In this document: positions 8,626 to 15,949 of the stretch, piece by piece
Position numbering within the stretch: position 1 is the first letter of the stretch
Layout: every line of letters starts with the position of its first letter
DNA from: an uncultured Lachnospiraceae bacterium
GTDB taxonomy: Bacteria > Bacillota > Clostridia > Lachnospirales > Lachnospiraceae
Direction: 5' to 3'
Length of the DNA: 64,000 nucleotides
Assembly: GCA_902493385.1 (NCBI GenBank)
Contig: CABUPO010000007.1
Coordinates: forward strand, 1-64,000
Made by a program: the position numbers and the translations under genes
The notes under the pieces: model-generated
What the model saw: only the letters and a program-made list of their open reading frames with translations
Told to the model about the DNA's origin: nothing
Databases searched by the model: none

Positions 8626-9225
8626 ATGAGAAGCAAGAGTCCGGAACTGATGGATAAGATACTGAAATTTGCAGAGGAGTATTATCTTGATAACGGTCAT
8701 TCTCCGGCTACTTCCACAATAGCGGCTGAGCTTGGCATTTCAAGGGCGACAGCTTACAGGTACTTGATTGAGATGGACGACAGAGGAATGGTCGAGTATG
8801 ACGGTCAGGAAATACAGACTGCGGTAACAAAAAAATTGAACAGCGAAATCAACCGCACGGCGATTGTAGGCTCTGTTCCTTGTGGCTCTCCGCAGTATGA
8901 GGAAGAAAACATTGAGGAGTATATCTCGCTTCCGACAGCGATTTTCGGCAAGGGTGAGTTCTTTATACTAAGAGCCAGCGGTCAGTCAATGATTGAAGCC
9001 GGTATTGACGATGGAGATTTAGTCGTTGTCAGGAAACAGAATGTTGCCGATGAGGGAGATATTATCGTAGCCCTTGTAGATAATGAGAGTACGCTGAAAC
9101 GCTTTTACCGAGATAAAAAAAATAAGAAGATTATTCTACACCCCGAAAATAAACGAATGAAAGATATTGTTGTTGACGGGTGTTATATTCAGGGTGTGGC
9201 TTGCCATATTATTAAGGCTTTGTAA
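8626..9225 (+). CDS. LexA-like self-cleaving repressor (S24 family)
   Basis: 199 residues. An N-terminal winged HTH (about 25-60, IAAELGISRATAYRYL) is followed by an S24 peptidase domain. The catalytic pair is visible: Ser121 in SGQSMI and Lys158 in STLKRF. The expected cleavage site sits in VGSVPCGSP, where Cys86-Gly87 replaces the common Ala-Gly. LexA-type repressors cut themselves with activated RecA after DNA damage. This one resembles regulators carried by mobile elements, not the chromosomal SOS LexA, because the downstream genes are a small ORF and an ImmA/IrrE gene piece. Residues from about 37 onward are almost identically duplicated at 27556-28045. Start preceded by GAGAGG. Confidence 0.88.
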   Translation: MRSKSPELMDKILKFAEEYYLDNGHSPATSTIAAELGISRATAYRYLIEMDDRGMVEYDGQEIQTAVTKKLNSEINRTAIVGSVPCGSPQYEEENIEEYISLPTAIFGKGEFFILRASGQSMIEAGIDDGDLVVVRKQNVADEGDIIVALVDNESTLKRFYRDKKNKKIILHPENKRMKDIVVDGCYIQGVACHIIKAL

Positions 9226-9240
9226 AGAGAGGTCTGTATT

Positions 9241-9360
9241 ATGCGAAAATTTGAAGGAATTCGCTATCTGATGAATTTGGATAATGCGGAAATAAAATTC
9301 AAATCTGCCGAAAAATATACTTTCTTCGGCGGGGTAAAGTTGGAGGTGGACACAACTTGA
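9241..9360 (+). CDS. Small conserved protein between LexA-like and ImmA genes
   Basis: This 39-residue frame, starting MRKFEGIRYL and ending KLEVDTT, begins 15 bp after the repressor stop, behind AGAGAGG. Its stop overlaps the start of the ImmA/IrrE remnant. In the second block (28061-28137) the same frame has lost 43 bp between two ATGCG repeats and is out of frame, so the intact version here is the ancestral form. No known domain; position suggests a small accessory of the repressor/ImmA pair. Function unknown. Confidence 0.55.
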   Translation: MRKFEGIRYLMNLDNAEIKFKSAEKYTFFGGVKLEVDTT

Positions 9361-9869
9361 GTATGTATATGTCACGAGCCGAGCTGGAGGAAATCAGCGA
9401 AGGCTTGATAAAAGTATATGCCCGGCGGTATAGCAACCGTGTGGTTCAGTCCATTGACATCGAACATAGCTATTCCAAAGAGGAACTGGCGCAGATGTTT
9501 GCTTCAGCCGAGTGGCAGGCAGACACAATGGTTGACGGATACACAGATTTTATCTTTATCAATTGCTTCGGACAGCCGCAGCATCAATCCACATTGAACA
9601 AAGCAATTCGCAGGATTATTCGGGATTGCAACGATGAACAGTTTCTGAAAGACGACAACCCCAAAGTGCTGCTTCCGCAATTTAGCTGCCACTCTCTCAG
9701 GCATACTTTTACAACGAGAATGTGCGAAGCCGGCGTCAATGTAAAGGTCATTCAGGATACGCTTGGACACAAGGATATTTCGACAACGCTTATCATTTAT
9801 ACCGATGTGACAAAGGAACTGAAGCACTCAGAGTTCGAGGGGCTTGACTTATACTTTAAAAATGAGTAA
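9357..9869 (+). pseudogene. Hybrid of ImmA/IrrE N-terminus and tyrosine integrase C-terminus
   Basis: The first ~38 residues (MSRAELEEISEGLI...) match the start of an ImmA/IrrE-type metallopeptidase; the second block (28134 on) has the same start and continues IEHFITEFL. After IEH the frame switches to the catalytic half of a Tn916-type tyrosine recombinase. HSLRHTFTTRM, the LGHKDISTT segment and the final Tyr in IIYTDV give the H-x-x-R, H and Y residues. The first Arg and the whole N-terminal arm- and core-binding domains are missing. The 170-residue product could not recombine DNA. It marks a deletion of several kilobases that fused two element genes. Could start at TTG 9357 or ATG 9363. 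Confidence 0.85.
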
Positions 9870-9874
9870 TATAA

Positions 9875-9926
9875 TAGATGTATTGATGTTTCCGGTTTGG
9901 AAATGCCAGTACATCTATTTTGGTTT
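9875..9926 (+). terminator. Terminator after the integrase remnant
   Basis: TAGATGTA (9875-9882) pairs with TACATCTA (9910-9917). An inner TTTCC/GGAAA stem is present and TTTTGGTTTT follows. It is a likely intrinsic terminator of the original integrase gene. Confidence 0.75.
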
Positions 9927-10357
9927 TAGCGAATATACATCATTTACATCAAATTTCACACAAGATACCCCGTAAAGTACCGAAAATTAAAGGAAAGTCA
10001 GATTGCGGAATTTGTGAGGAAATGAGATATATGAAGATACGGGGCGTGGTAGTGAGATATGAAAAGATGTCTGCTTCCGTCCCGACGATGAAACCTTTAC
10101 CGAGCGACAAGTAGGAAAAACCCAGTGTTTATGCGGGTTTGCGAGGTTCGGCAAAGCCGAAAATCTTACACCTTACACCAAACTTACACCAATCGGTGCA
10201 GGAAAATGTGCAGAGGCGAAAAAATCAGTGAGTGCGTAAGCACGGCAACTGCGGAGCAGTTGGATTTTAGAGTATGTATGAATGGGCAGTCCCATAGTGG
10301 GGTTGCCCATTTTCAAAATAAGAAGAAAGGTAAATCGGGATTCAAGGAGGTTATGAA
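9927..10357 (+). other. Non-coding remnant downstream of the integrase
   Basis: No credible gene. Visible: three TTACACC copies (10166-10172, 10173-10179, 10184-10190), a TTCGGC/GCCGAA hairpin (10147-10161), and a terminator-like hairpin AATGGGCA/TGCCCATT (10281-10311) followed by TTTTC. Two open frames (9920-10114 and 10125-10361) have no ribosome binding site and run through these structures, so I do not call them. It may hold degraded integrase 3' or attachment sequence. Confidence 0.5.
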
Positions 10358-10786
10358 ATGATAAGAAAATTCAGCGACCACGATATAGATATAGTTATGC
10401 AGATATGGCTGAATACAAATATCCAAGCACATAATTTCATATCTCCCGATTATTGGCGCAATAGCTTTGATATGGTGAAAGAAATGTTGCCATATGCAGA
10501 AATATATGTATATGAAAATGACAATGTACATCGTATAACAGGCTTTGTTGGTTTAAATGATAACTTTATTGAAGGTATTTTTGTAGAAGAAGCATTTCAA
10601 TCAAATGGAACTGGAAAGCAATTATTGAATTATGCTAAGAGAATCAGGCATATACTTTGCTTGCATGTTTACCAGAAGAATACAAGAGCAATTCGATTTT
10701 ACCTGAGAGAGAAATTTAAAATTCAATCCGAAGGTATAGATGATAATACAGCAGAAAAAGAATTTACAATGATATGGAGCCGTTAA
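10358..10786 (+). CDS. GNAT family N-acetyltransferase
   Basis: 142 residues with the GNAT fold order: N-terminal IRKFSDHDIDIVMQIW, central strand GFVGLNDNFIEGIFV, the acetyl-CoA loop QSNGTGKQLL (about 87-96, matching Q/R-x-x-G-x-G) and the late segment YQKNTRAIRFY. The length equals single-domain acetyltransferases that modify small amines or antibiotics. Start chosen at an ATG after AAGGAGG. The next gene, 25 bp downstream, is another GNAT protein, so they probably share a transcript. Substrate unknown. Confidence 0.85.
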   Translation: MIRKFSDHDIDIVMQIWLNTNIQAHNFISPDYWRNSFDMVKEMLPYAEIYVYENDNVHRITGFVGLNDNFIEGIFVEEAFQSNGTGKQLLNYAKRIRHILCLHVYQKNTRAIRFYLREKFKIQSEGIDDNTAEKEFTMIWSR

Positions 10787-10811
10787 ATTCAAAATTTCGA
10801 GGAGATATAAG

Positions 10812-11324
10812 ATGACATTTCAATTAGTTCCGGTAAAACCGGAAGAAATAAAGCGATATAAGTCGGATATGCAGGAAGCATTTCAAAAGGGATTTGAAGA
10901 TGTATTCGAGAAAACAGATGCCGTCATTTTGCCTGAGAAGGACATTGAACAGTCACTTAATGCCGAGGGTGCTGCCGCCTATAAAGCCGTTGTTGACGGA
11001 GAGATGGTGGGCGGTGCTGTTGTTGTCATAAATGAGAATACACAACACAACCATCTTGACCTACTGTTTGTAAAAAACGGAATTCAGGGCAAGGGGATTG
11101 GAAAAAAGATATGGTTTGAATTGGAGCAGATATATCCGAACACAAAAGTATGGGAAACCTGTACGCCTTACTTTGATAGGCGCAACATTCATTTTTATGT
11201 GAATGTCTGTGGATTTCATATCACAGAGTTTTTTAATGAGAAGCACCCTATGGCTGACACCCCGGATGATTTTGTTGGTGATGGCAATGAGGGAATGTTT
11301 GAGTTTGAAAAACAAATGCGTTAA
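10812..11324 (+). CDS. GNAT family N-acetyltransferase
   Basis: 170 residues. The acetyl-CoA site is GIQGKGIGKKIW (about 93-104), preceded by the strand HLDLLFVK. C-terminal NIHFYVNVCGF and FFNEKHPM are typical of a GNAT subgroup common in gut Firmicutes. It follows the previous GNAT gene by 25 bp with CGAGGAG before the start. No substrate can be assigned. Confidence 0.85.
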   Translation: MTFQLVPVKPEEIKRYKSDMQEAFQKGFEDVFEKTDAVILPEKDIEQSLNAEGAAAYKAVVDGEMVGGAVVVINENTQHNHLDLLFVKNGIQGKGIGKKIWFELEQIYPNTKVWETCTPYFDRRNIHFYVNVCGFHITEFFNEKHPMADTPDDFVGDGNEGMFEFEKQMR

Positions 11325-11327
11325 TAA

Positions 11328-11456
11328 GAATCCAGTTTATCGGCAGTCCACCCTGAGCTTGTTTTGGAATGGTCGGAAAAGAACACCTGCTTTGTGTCTT
11401 GGTGTGCCGACCATGTGGGAATTGTCGAGCGTGTAGAAGGTGTACCGCAGTATTAA
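11328..11456 (+). pseudogene. Composite gene fragment (Zn-ribbon-like and CHAP-like pieces)
   Basis: A 42-codon frame without a start holds HPELVLEWSEKN, reminiscent of treble-clef repeats, joined to CFVSWCADHVGIVE, which resembles the catalytic-cysteine segment of CHAP/NlpC cell-wall hydrolases from conjugative elements. Both assignments rest on short motifs. It looks like another fusion left by deletions. Confidence 0.4.
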
Positions 11457-11492
11457 AGTAAAAGCCGCTTGCATTTTGCAGACGGCTTGATT
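11457..11492 (-). terminator. Terminator of the minus-strand LysR gene
   Basis: Read on the minus strand, AAGCCG and CGGCTT pair around an inner TGCA/TGCA stem. TTTTAC follows, just after the LysR stop. Confidence 0.7.
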
Positions 11493-11498
11493 ACATAT

Positions 11499-12389
11499 TT
11501 AAACAAAACTTTCTCTTAATCTTTCTAAAAACAACTCAGCGGCGGAAGAAAACACCTGATATTTTTTCCATATAACATTTAATCCTGAATCTAATCTTGG
11601 TTCGAGCCGTCTAAAGCAAAGTCTACTGTTTTCGGAAGTATTCGCAATTTTATCAATAGTAACGGCATATCCAAGCCCTGCGTCTACCATGATTGCCGCA
11701 TTATAGACAAGGTTAAATGTCGTCACAACATTTAATTTATCAAAATCTTCTCCAAACCACTGTACAAATTCATTTTTGTTTCGTTCTTGAGATATAGCCT
11801 GACGGGAGCATATCAGAGGGACTCCAATTAAATCCTCTTTACAGATTGTTTTTTTTTCTGCCAAAGGGCTGTCTTTTCTCATAACAACACCCCAAGTATC
11901 TTTTGCGGGAATGTTTAGGTAATCGTATTTGGAAATATCCGCCGGCTGGACCAAAACGCCAAAATCCAAAAGACCTTTGTCAAGCCGTTCGGTTACATCC
12001 TGTGCGTTGCCGCTGTACAAGTGATAGTGGATATTCGGATAAGTATCGTGAAGCTCTTTTGCAACCTTTGCGAGAAACTTGATTGCATCCGTTTCTCCTC
12101 CACCGATATAAATATCTCCGCCGACAGCTTCTTCCATTGAAGTAAACTCAGCTTCTGTCTTATCTACCATTGAAATAATTTCCTCAGCCCGTTTACGCAG
12201 TATCATTCCCTCTGCGGTCAATGCCATATTATGACTGCCACGGGTAAAAAGCTTTTGCCCTAACTCGTCCTCTAAATCATGGATCTGTCTTGAAAGGGTC
12301 GGTTGTGTTACATGAAGAAAATTCGCCGCATTTGTAATGCTTCCCTCTCTTGCAATCGCTAAAAAATAACGAAGCACTCTAATTTCCAT
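11499..12389 (-). CDS. LysR family transcriptional regulator
   Basis: 296 residues from the ATG at 12389, which has AGGAGG 9-14 bp upstream; a longer frame to 12458 lacks support. N-terminal HTH MEIRVLRYFLAIAREGS...TQPTLSRQI (about 1-60), then a two-lobed effector domain. It is divergent from a small MerR-like gene and an iron alcohol dehydrogenase, the usual LysR arrangement, and a perfect dyad lies between them (12441-12461). Probably activates the dehydrogenase in response to an aldehyde or redox signal; the ligand is unknown. A paralogue of equal length is at 18563-19453. Confidence 0.9.
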   Translation of the reverse strand: MEIRVLRYFLAIAREGSITNAANFLHVTQPTLSRQIHDLEDELGQKLFTRGSHNMALTAEGMILRKRAEEIISMVDKTEAEFTSMEEAVGGDIYIGGGETDAIKFLAKVAKELHDTYPNIHYHLYSGNAQDVTERLDKGLLDFGVLVQPADISKYDYLNIPAKDTWGVVMRKDSPLAEKKTICKEDLIGVPLICSRQAISQERNKNEFVQWFGEDFDKLNVVTTFNLVYNAAIMVDAGLGYAVTIDKIANTSENSRLCFRRLEPRLDSGLNVIWKKYQVFSSAAELFLERLRESFV

Positions 12390-12440
12390 GAGTGAAATTC
12401 CTCCTTTATTTATTAGTACAAGAATATTATACATTTTTAT

Positions 12441-12461
12441 GATATGCCTGTAAAGCATATC
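12441..12461. promoter_or_regulatory. LysR-type operator
   Basis: GATATGC (12441-12447) and GCATATC (12455-12461) form a perfect 7 bp inverted repeat with a 7 bp spacer, in the divergent region between lysR and the dehydrogenase operon. Its size fits a LysR box (T-N11-A type). Binding is inferred. Confidence 0.7.
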
Positions 12462-12534
12462 ACGATTTGCAAATTAAGCATTTGTTATTTCTTTGCTTTT
12501 CAGTATAATTAAATTAGACGATGGAGGTGATCAA

Positions 12535-12771
12535 GTGAACGAGATGTCAGAGGAAGCCAAATTACTTCGCAATCTAAAAGACGCCGGATTTGACGAAGAT
12601 ACTATTCAAAAGTTTTTAGGGCTGCGTAAAGATGGCAGAACCGGGGAACAATACAGGATTCTTTCTTTGCAAAGGGCGTCACTTTTAGATCAGGTTCATG
12701 TCAGCCAGCATATGATTGACTGTCTTGATTATCTAGTTTATTCAATGAAAAAAGAAAAAATAAATAAATAA
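12535..12771 (+). CDS. Small MerR-C-terminal-like protein
   Basis: 78 residues from a GTG at 12535 behind GGAGGTGAT; the longer frame from 12493 has no ribosome binding site. The sequence (LKDAGFDEDTIQKFL, then a coiled-coil-like helix ending IDCLDYLVYSMKK) matches only the C-terminal half of MerR regulators, as a comparison with 19542-19895 shows. There is no DNA-binding helix. Similar headless proteins occur beside LysR genes in this family, so it may be a true partner protein, not a fragment. It ends 16 bp before the dehydrogenase start, hence co-transcribed. Role unknown. Confidence 0.7.
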   Translation: MNEMSEEAKLLRNLKDAGFDEDTIQKFLGLRKDGRTGEQYRILSLQRASLLDQVHVSQHMIDCLDYLVYSMKKEKINK

Positions 12772-12787
12772 TTTGGAGGTATTCACT

Positions 12788-13963
12788 ATGAACATGAATT
12801 TTAATTTTAACAACCCTACAAACCTTATTTTCGGTGCGGGAAAGCTGAACGAACTTGGAAATCAGAAGCTGCCCGGCAAGAAAGCCCTGCTTTTAATTTC
12901 TAACGGGAAATCAGTCAAAACCTATGGTACGCTTGACCGTGTGCAGGAGCAGTTAAAAAAAGCAGGAGCAGAATATGTTGTTTGCGACAACATCCACGAA
13001 AACCCGTCTAAGGAAGTGGTTATGGAAGCAGCTACTGTTGCCAAAGAAAACAACTGTGATTTTATTGTCGCTCTCGGAGGCGGTGCGGTTTTGGATTCGG
13101 CGGTTGCGGTTTCTGCTATGGCTACTAATCCCGGCGACTTATGGGACTATGTAAACGGTGGTACGGGCAAAGGTCAGCCCCTTGTTAATCCCGGACTTCC
13201 CATTGTAACCATTGCCACATCATCCGGCACTGGTTCTGAAATTAACTGCTGGGGCGTTATCTCCAACCATCAGACTAATGAGAAAATCGGCTTCGGCTAT
13301 CCTGAACTTGTCCCTGTGCTTGCAATCGTTGATCCTAAACTGATGAAAACCGTTCCACCGAAGTATACGGCATATCAGGGCTTCGACGCATTGTTTCATA
13401 ACACCGAAGTTATGATTTCAAACGGTGTCAACATTCTCAGCGAAACGATTGCTCTTTCTGCAATCGAAAATATTGCAAAATATTTGCCGAGAGCTGTTGC
13501 GGACGGCAATGATTTAGAAGCAAGAGAAGCGGTTGCTTACGGCAGCACCATTGCAGGAATTACCATGCAGCTTACCAGTACAACCGCACAGCATTCTATG
13601 GAACACGCCATGAGCGCTTATCATCATAACCTGCCACATGGAGCCGGACTGATTATCATTTCCAAAGCGTTTGCGGAGTTTTTTATTGAGAAGCACGCCT
13701 GTGACGAACAGTTTATTAAAATGGCGAGAGTCATGGGAATCCCGGATGCCGACAAGCCGGAGGATTTCATTACCGCATTGGTACAGCTTCAAAAGGATTG
13801 TGGTGTGGATGACCTGAAAATGAGCGACTATGGTTTTGCACCGGAGGAATCCATGACGCTGGCAGTGAATGCAAGGGAAACGATGGGCGGTCTGTTCCTT
13901 GCGAATCCCTGCGAAATGTCTGACGAGGAATGTGCGGGTATTTTCGATAAATCCTATCGATAA
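12788..13963 (+). CDS. Iron-containing alcohol dehydrogenase
   Basis: 391 residues. The Rossmann half contains the family motif LGGGAVLDSAVAVS (about 98-111) and TSSGTGSE (about 138-145). The metal-binding half has GFDALFHNTE and MEHAMSAYHHNLPHGAGL, supplying the Asp/His ligands. The enzyme interconverts alcohols and aldehydes or ketones with NAD(P)H. Start at 12788 with TTGGAGGT eight bases upstream; the extended frame at 12773 overlaps that site. It sits behind a headless MerR-like gene and divergent LysR, so probably induced by reactive aldehydes. Exact substrate not assignable. Confidence 0.9.
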   Translation: MNMNFNFNNPTNLIFGAGKLNELGNQKLPGKKALLLISNGKSVKTYGTLDRVQEQLKKAGAEYVVCDNIHENPSKEVVMEAATVAKENNCDFIVALGGGAVLDSAVAVSAMATNPGDLWDYVNGGTGKGQPLVNPGLPIVTIATSSGTGSEINCWGVISNHQTNEKIGFGYPELVPVLAIVDPKLMKTVPPKYTAYQGFDALFHNTEVMISNGVNILSETIALSAIENIAKYLPRAVADGNDLEAREAVAYGSTIAGITMQLTSTTAQHSMEHAMSAYHHNLPHGAGLIIISKAFAEFFIEKHACDEQFIKMARVMGIPDADKPEDFITALVQLQKDCGVDDLKMSDYGFAPEESMTLAVNARETMGGLFLANPCEMSDEECAGIFDKSYR

Positions 13964-13979
13964 TAACGAAAAGGAGGGA

Positions 13980-14045
13980 ATGAACGCTATGAGTACGCTG
14001 ATTGCTTTCTTTTTTGCCATGAGTGCTAAAATTTCCTTTCTGTGA
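13980..14045 (+). pseudogene. Gene start truncated by the right repeat
   Basis: After AAGGAGGG a frame MNAMSTLIAFFFAMSAKI runs directly into the repeat at 14027 and stops at 21 residues. The good ribosome binding site shows a real gene once began here, co-transcribed with the dehydrogenase, and was cut when the repeat-bearing DNA joined. Identity unknown. Confidence 0.6.
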
Positions 14046-14341
14046 AAAATGTATTCATATATAAGCCGATTGGAAGGAAGATATGGATAACAGTGGGAAG
14101 CATTTTAAACAAAATCGTTAGATTTTTTGTGATAGACAGAATCACGCTGCGACTGTCTTTGACAGGAGCTAATCCGGAAATTTAAAAAATTTGCTGTAAT
14201 CGAGGGTATGGGGGCGCTGGACATCCAGTGGATGTCCGCTTAGCGCGGACCTAAGCGGAGCGTAGACCGAAATCCCTATCAAGATTGCCGGTATGCAGAA
14301 ATCCCCAAACGGGGTTTCTGTAATACGTGGCGAATCTTGCT
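14027..14341 (+). repeat. Hairpin-rich direct repeat, right copy
   Basis: Same segment as 48-414, about 315 bp, with many scattered substitutions but the same hairpins: GGACATCC-type stem (ending with GGATGTCC), GTCCGC/GCGGAC and the terminal 60-nt stem-loop. It lacks the ~53 bp module with the nested GTGTGCC/GGCACAC hairpin. The divergence shows the copies are old, not a recent duplication or an assembly repeat. The two copies bracket a 13.6 kb cargo of efflux, regulator and recombinase-remnant genes. Confidence 0.8.
14280..14339 (+). other. 60-nt stem-loop, right repeat copy
   Basis: CAAGATT/AATCTTG outer arms, inner GGTAT/ATAC, CAGAAA/TTTCTG, CCCC/GGGG and loop AAAC. Stem changes relative to the left copy preserve pairing. 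Confidence 0.6.
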
Positions 14342-14386
14342 TTTTTCGTTTTGAAACATTTCTCTATAAAAAACTATTTTTATTAA

Positions 14387-14730
14387 GGGGCGAAAGGATA
14401 TTCTGACAGAAAAACGGAAATAGAGTTAGAACAGATATGGAAAGAAGCGCATTTATCAATAGGGGATATTGCACTTATAGCAGGCTGCGGTATAATAGGA
14501 GTAGGGCTTGCACTATGGTATTGGCTGTTTTGTGTGGTATGGGCATACCGAAAATCTAAGCGTATGGGAGTAACCAGTGCGGAAGAGTCCGTCTAGGTGG
14601 CAGCAAATATTGTGACAGATGTGGAAAACCGTTTGCAAAAGAATGCCCGGATTGTGGGCAGATCGTGGATATAATGGCAGATTACTGTGGTAATTGCGGC
14701 AAAAAATTGAGTGAAGAGGAAGACGTATAG
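14387..14730 (+). pseudogene. Membrane / double zinc-ribbon protein, frameshifted
   Basis: One frame (14387-14596) encodes a start-less segment with a hydrophobic helix (IGDIALIAGCGIIGVGLALW) and a basic stretch. A second frame to 14730 encodes two zinc ribbons: YCDRCGKPF...CPDCGQ and YCGNCGKKL. A single frameshift near 14590 would join them into a membrane-anchored zinc-ribbon protein. No start codon is visible, since the 5' end abuts the repeat. Likely remnant of a mobile-element or signalling protein. Confidence 0.6.
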
Positions 14731-14786
14731 TGGATGGTAAGGGAATCGGGAGATTTCCTTCCTAATATGGGTTACGGGAGGTTTTT

Positions 14787-15947
14787 ATGGAAAAGAGAAC
14801 GGTAAAAAAGAGAATTTTTTTGTCAAATGCACTGATGGTTATCGTGACGCTTGTTATTTTTTTGATAATAAATTTGTTTGTGGTTAAATTCTATGCGGAA
14901 TCTATTGAGGAGGAGTTTCGGACATCTTTGGAAGGCGTTACAGATGAAGACGGGTTAGACGATCTGCTGGAGGACTGGACAGTTCACAGAAATGAGTTTA
15001 TTTTGGTTTTGGGAGTAGACGGAATCCTTTGCATTATCATTCTGGTGCTTATCAGCCAGCTTTTTACAAAAAATTTGACCGACCATATCATGGAGCCGCT
15101 GGACGCTCTGGCAGAAGGGGCGAAACGGATCAAAGAAAATGATCTGACACAGGATATTGCGTATACTGGGGAACTGGAATTTGAAAATGTGTGTGCTGTT
15201 TTTAACGATATGCAGGAATCTATTTTAGCGGAGCAGGAAAAGAACCGGAAATATGAAAAAGCAAGGACAGATATGATTGCAGGGATTTCACATGACCTGC
15301 GTACTCCGCTTACCGCAATGAAAGGAACTATCAAGGGACTGATGGATGGAGTTGCGTCTACACCGGAACAGCAAAAGAAATTTCTGCAGGCGGCATACAG
15401 GCGGACAGGAGATATGGATATGCTCTTAAACCAGCTTTTCTATTTGTCCAGAATGGAGACAGGGAATATGCCGATTTCTATGCAGACTATAGAAATTGCC
15501 GCATTTCTGAAAAATTATGTGAAAGGAAAGCAGGAAGTGATAGAGGCATTGCAGGAAGAAATTACAGTAGATACGAAAGGAATCATAGCAGGAGTATCGG
15601 TTGATCCGGAGCAGTTTCAGCGGATTTTGGATAATCTTGTGGAAAACAGCAGGAAATACGGGGAAACGACACCACTTAGAATGAAAATCAAATTGGAGAA
15701 AACACCAAAAGGAGTAAGCATTTGTTTTCAGGATAATGGCGTCGGTGTGCCGGAAGAAAAACTGCCTTACATTTTTGAAGAGTTTTACCGGGGAGATGAA
15801 TCCAGAAATAAAAAAGAAGGAAACGGGCTTGGTTTATACATTGTAAAATATTTAATGGAGGCAATGGGCGGCAGCGTCCGGGCAGAAAATATGGATGGAC
15901 TTGCTGTATATCTGGACTTGCCCATTTCGCCGGAGAGGAGTAACTGA
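14787..15947 (+). CDS. Sensor histidine kinase
   Basis: 386 residues. Two membrane helices (about 14-33 and 71-92) flank a very short extracellular loop. HAMP-like linker, then the H box GISHDLRTPL with His169, N box DNLVENSRKYG, G1 DNGVGVPEE, F box FEEFYRGD and G2 GNGLGLYIV. A ~37-residue loop is typical of sensors that read the membrane or a partner protein. The stop is two bases from the response regulator start. Kinase before regulator is the less common order. Downstream EamA and DUF368 genes suggest an envelope or undecaprenyl-phosphate related regulon, by inference. Confidence 0.9.
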   Translation: MEKRTVKKRIFLSNALMVIVTLVIFLIINLFVVKFYAESIEEEFRTSLEGVTDEDGLDDLLEDWTVHRNEFILVLGVDGILCIIILVLISQLFTKNLTDHIMEPLDALAEGAKRIKENDLTQDIAYTGELEFENVCAVFNDMQESILAEQEKNRKYEKARTDMIAGISHDLRTPLTAMKGTIKGLMDGVASTPEQQKKFLQAAYRRTGDMDMLLNQLFYLSRMETGNMPISMQTIEIAAFLKNYVKGKQEVIEALQEEITVDTKGIIAGVSVDPEQFQRILDNLVENSRKYGETTPLRMKIKLEKTPKGVSICFQDNGVGVPEEKLPYIFEEFYRGDESRNKKEGNGLGLYIVKYLMEAMGGSVRAENMDGLAVYLDLPISPERSN

Positions 15948-15949
15948 AT

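Noticed and set aside
10166..10190. TTACACC triple repeat as an attachment site
   Set aside because: No matching copy at the other side of the element was found, and similar strings occur in integrase gene ends.
9920..10361. Two small ORFs (64 and 78 residues)
   Set aside because: They cross hairpins, lack ribosome sites and have no protein-like pattern.
13514..14020. 168-residue minus-strand ORF
   Set aside because: It is the mirror of the alcohol dehydrogenase gene, with no ribosome site and Cys/His-rich composition typical of antisense shadows.
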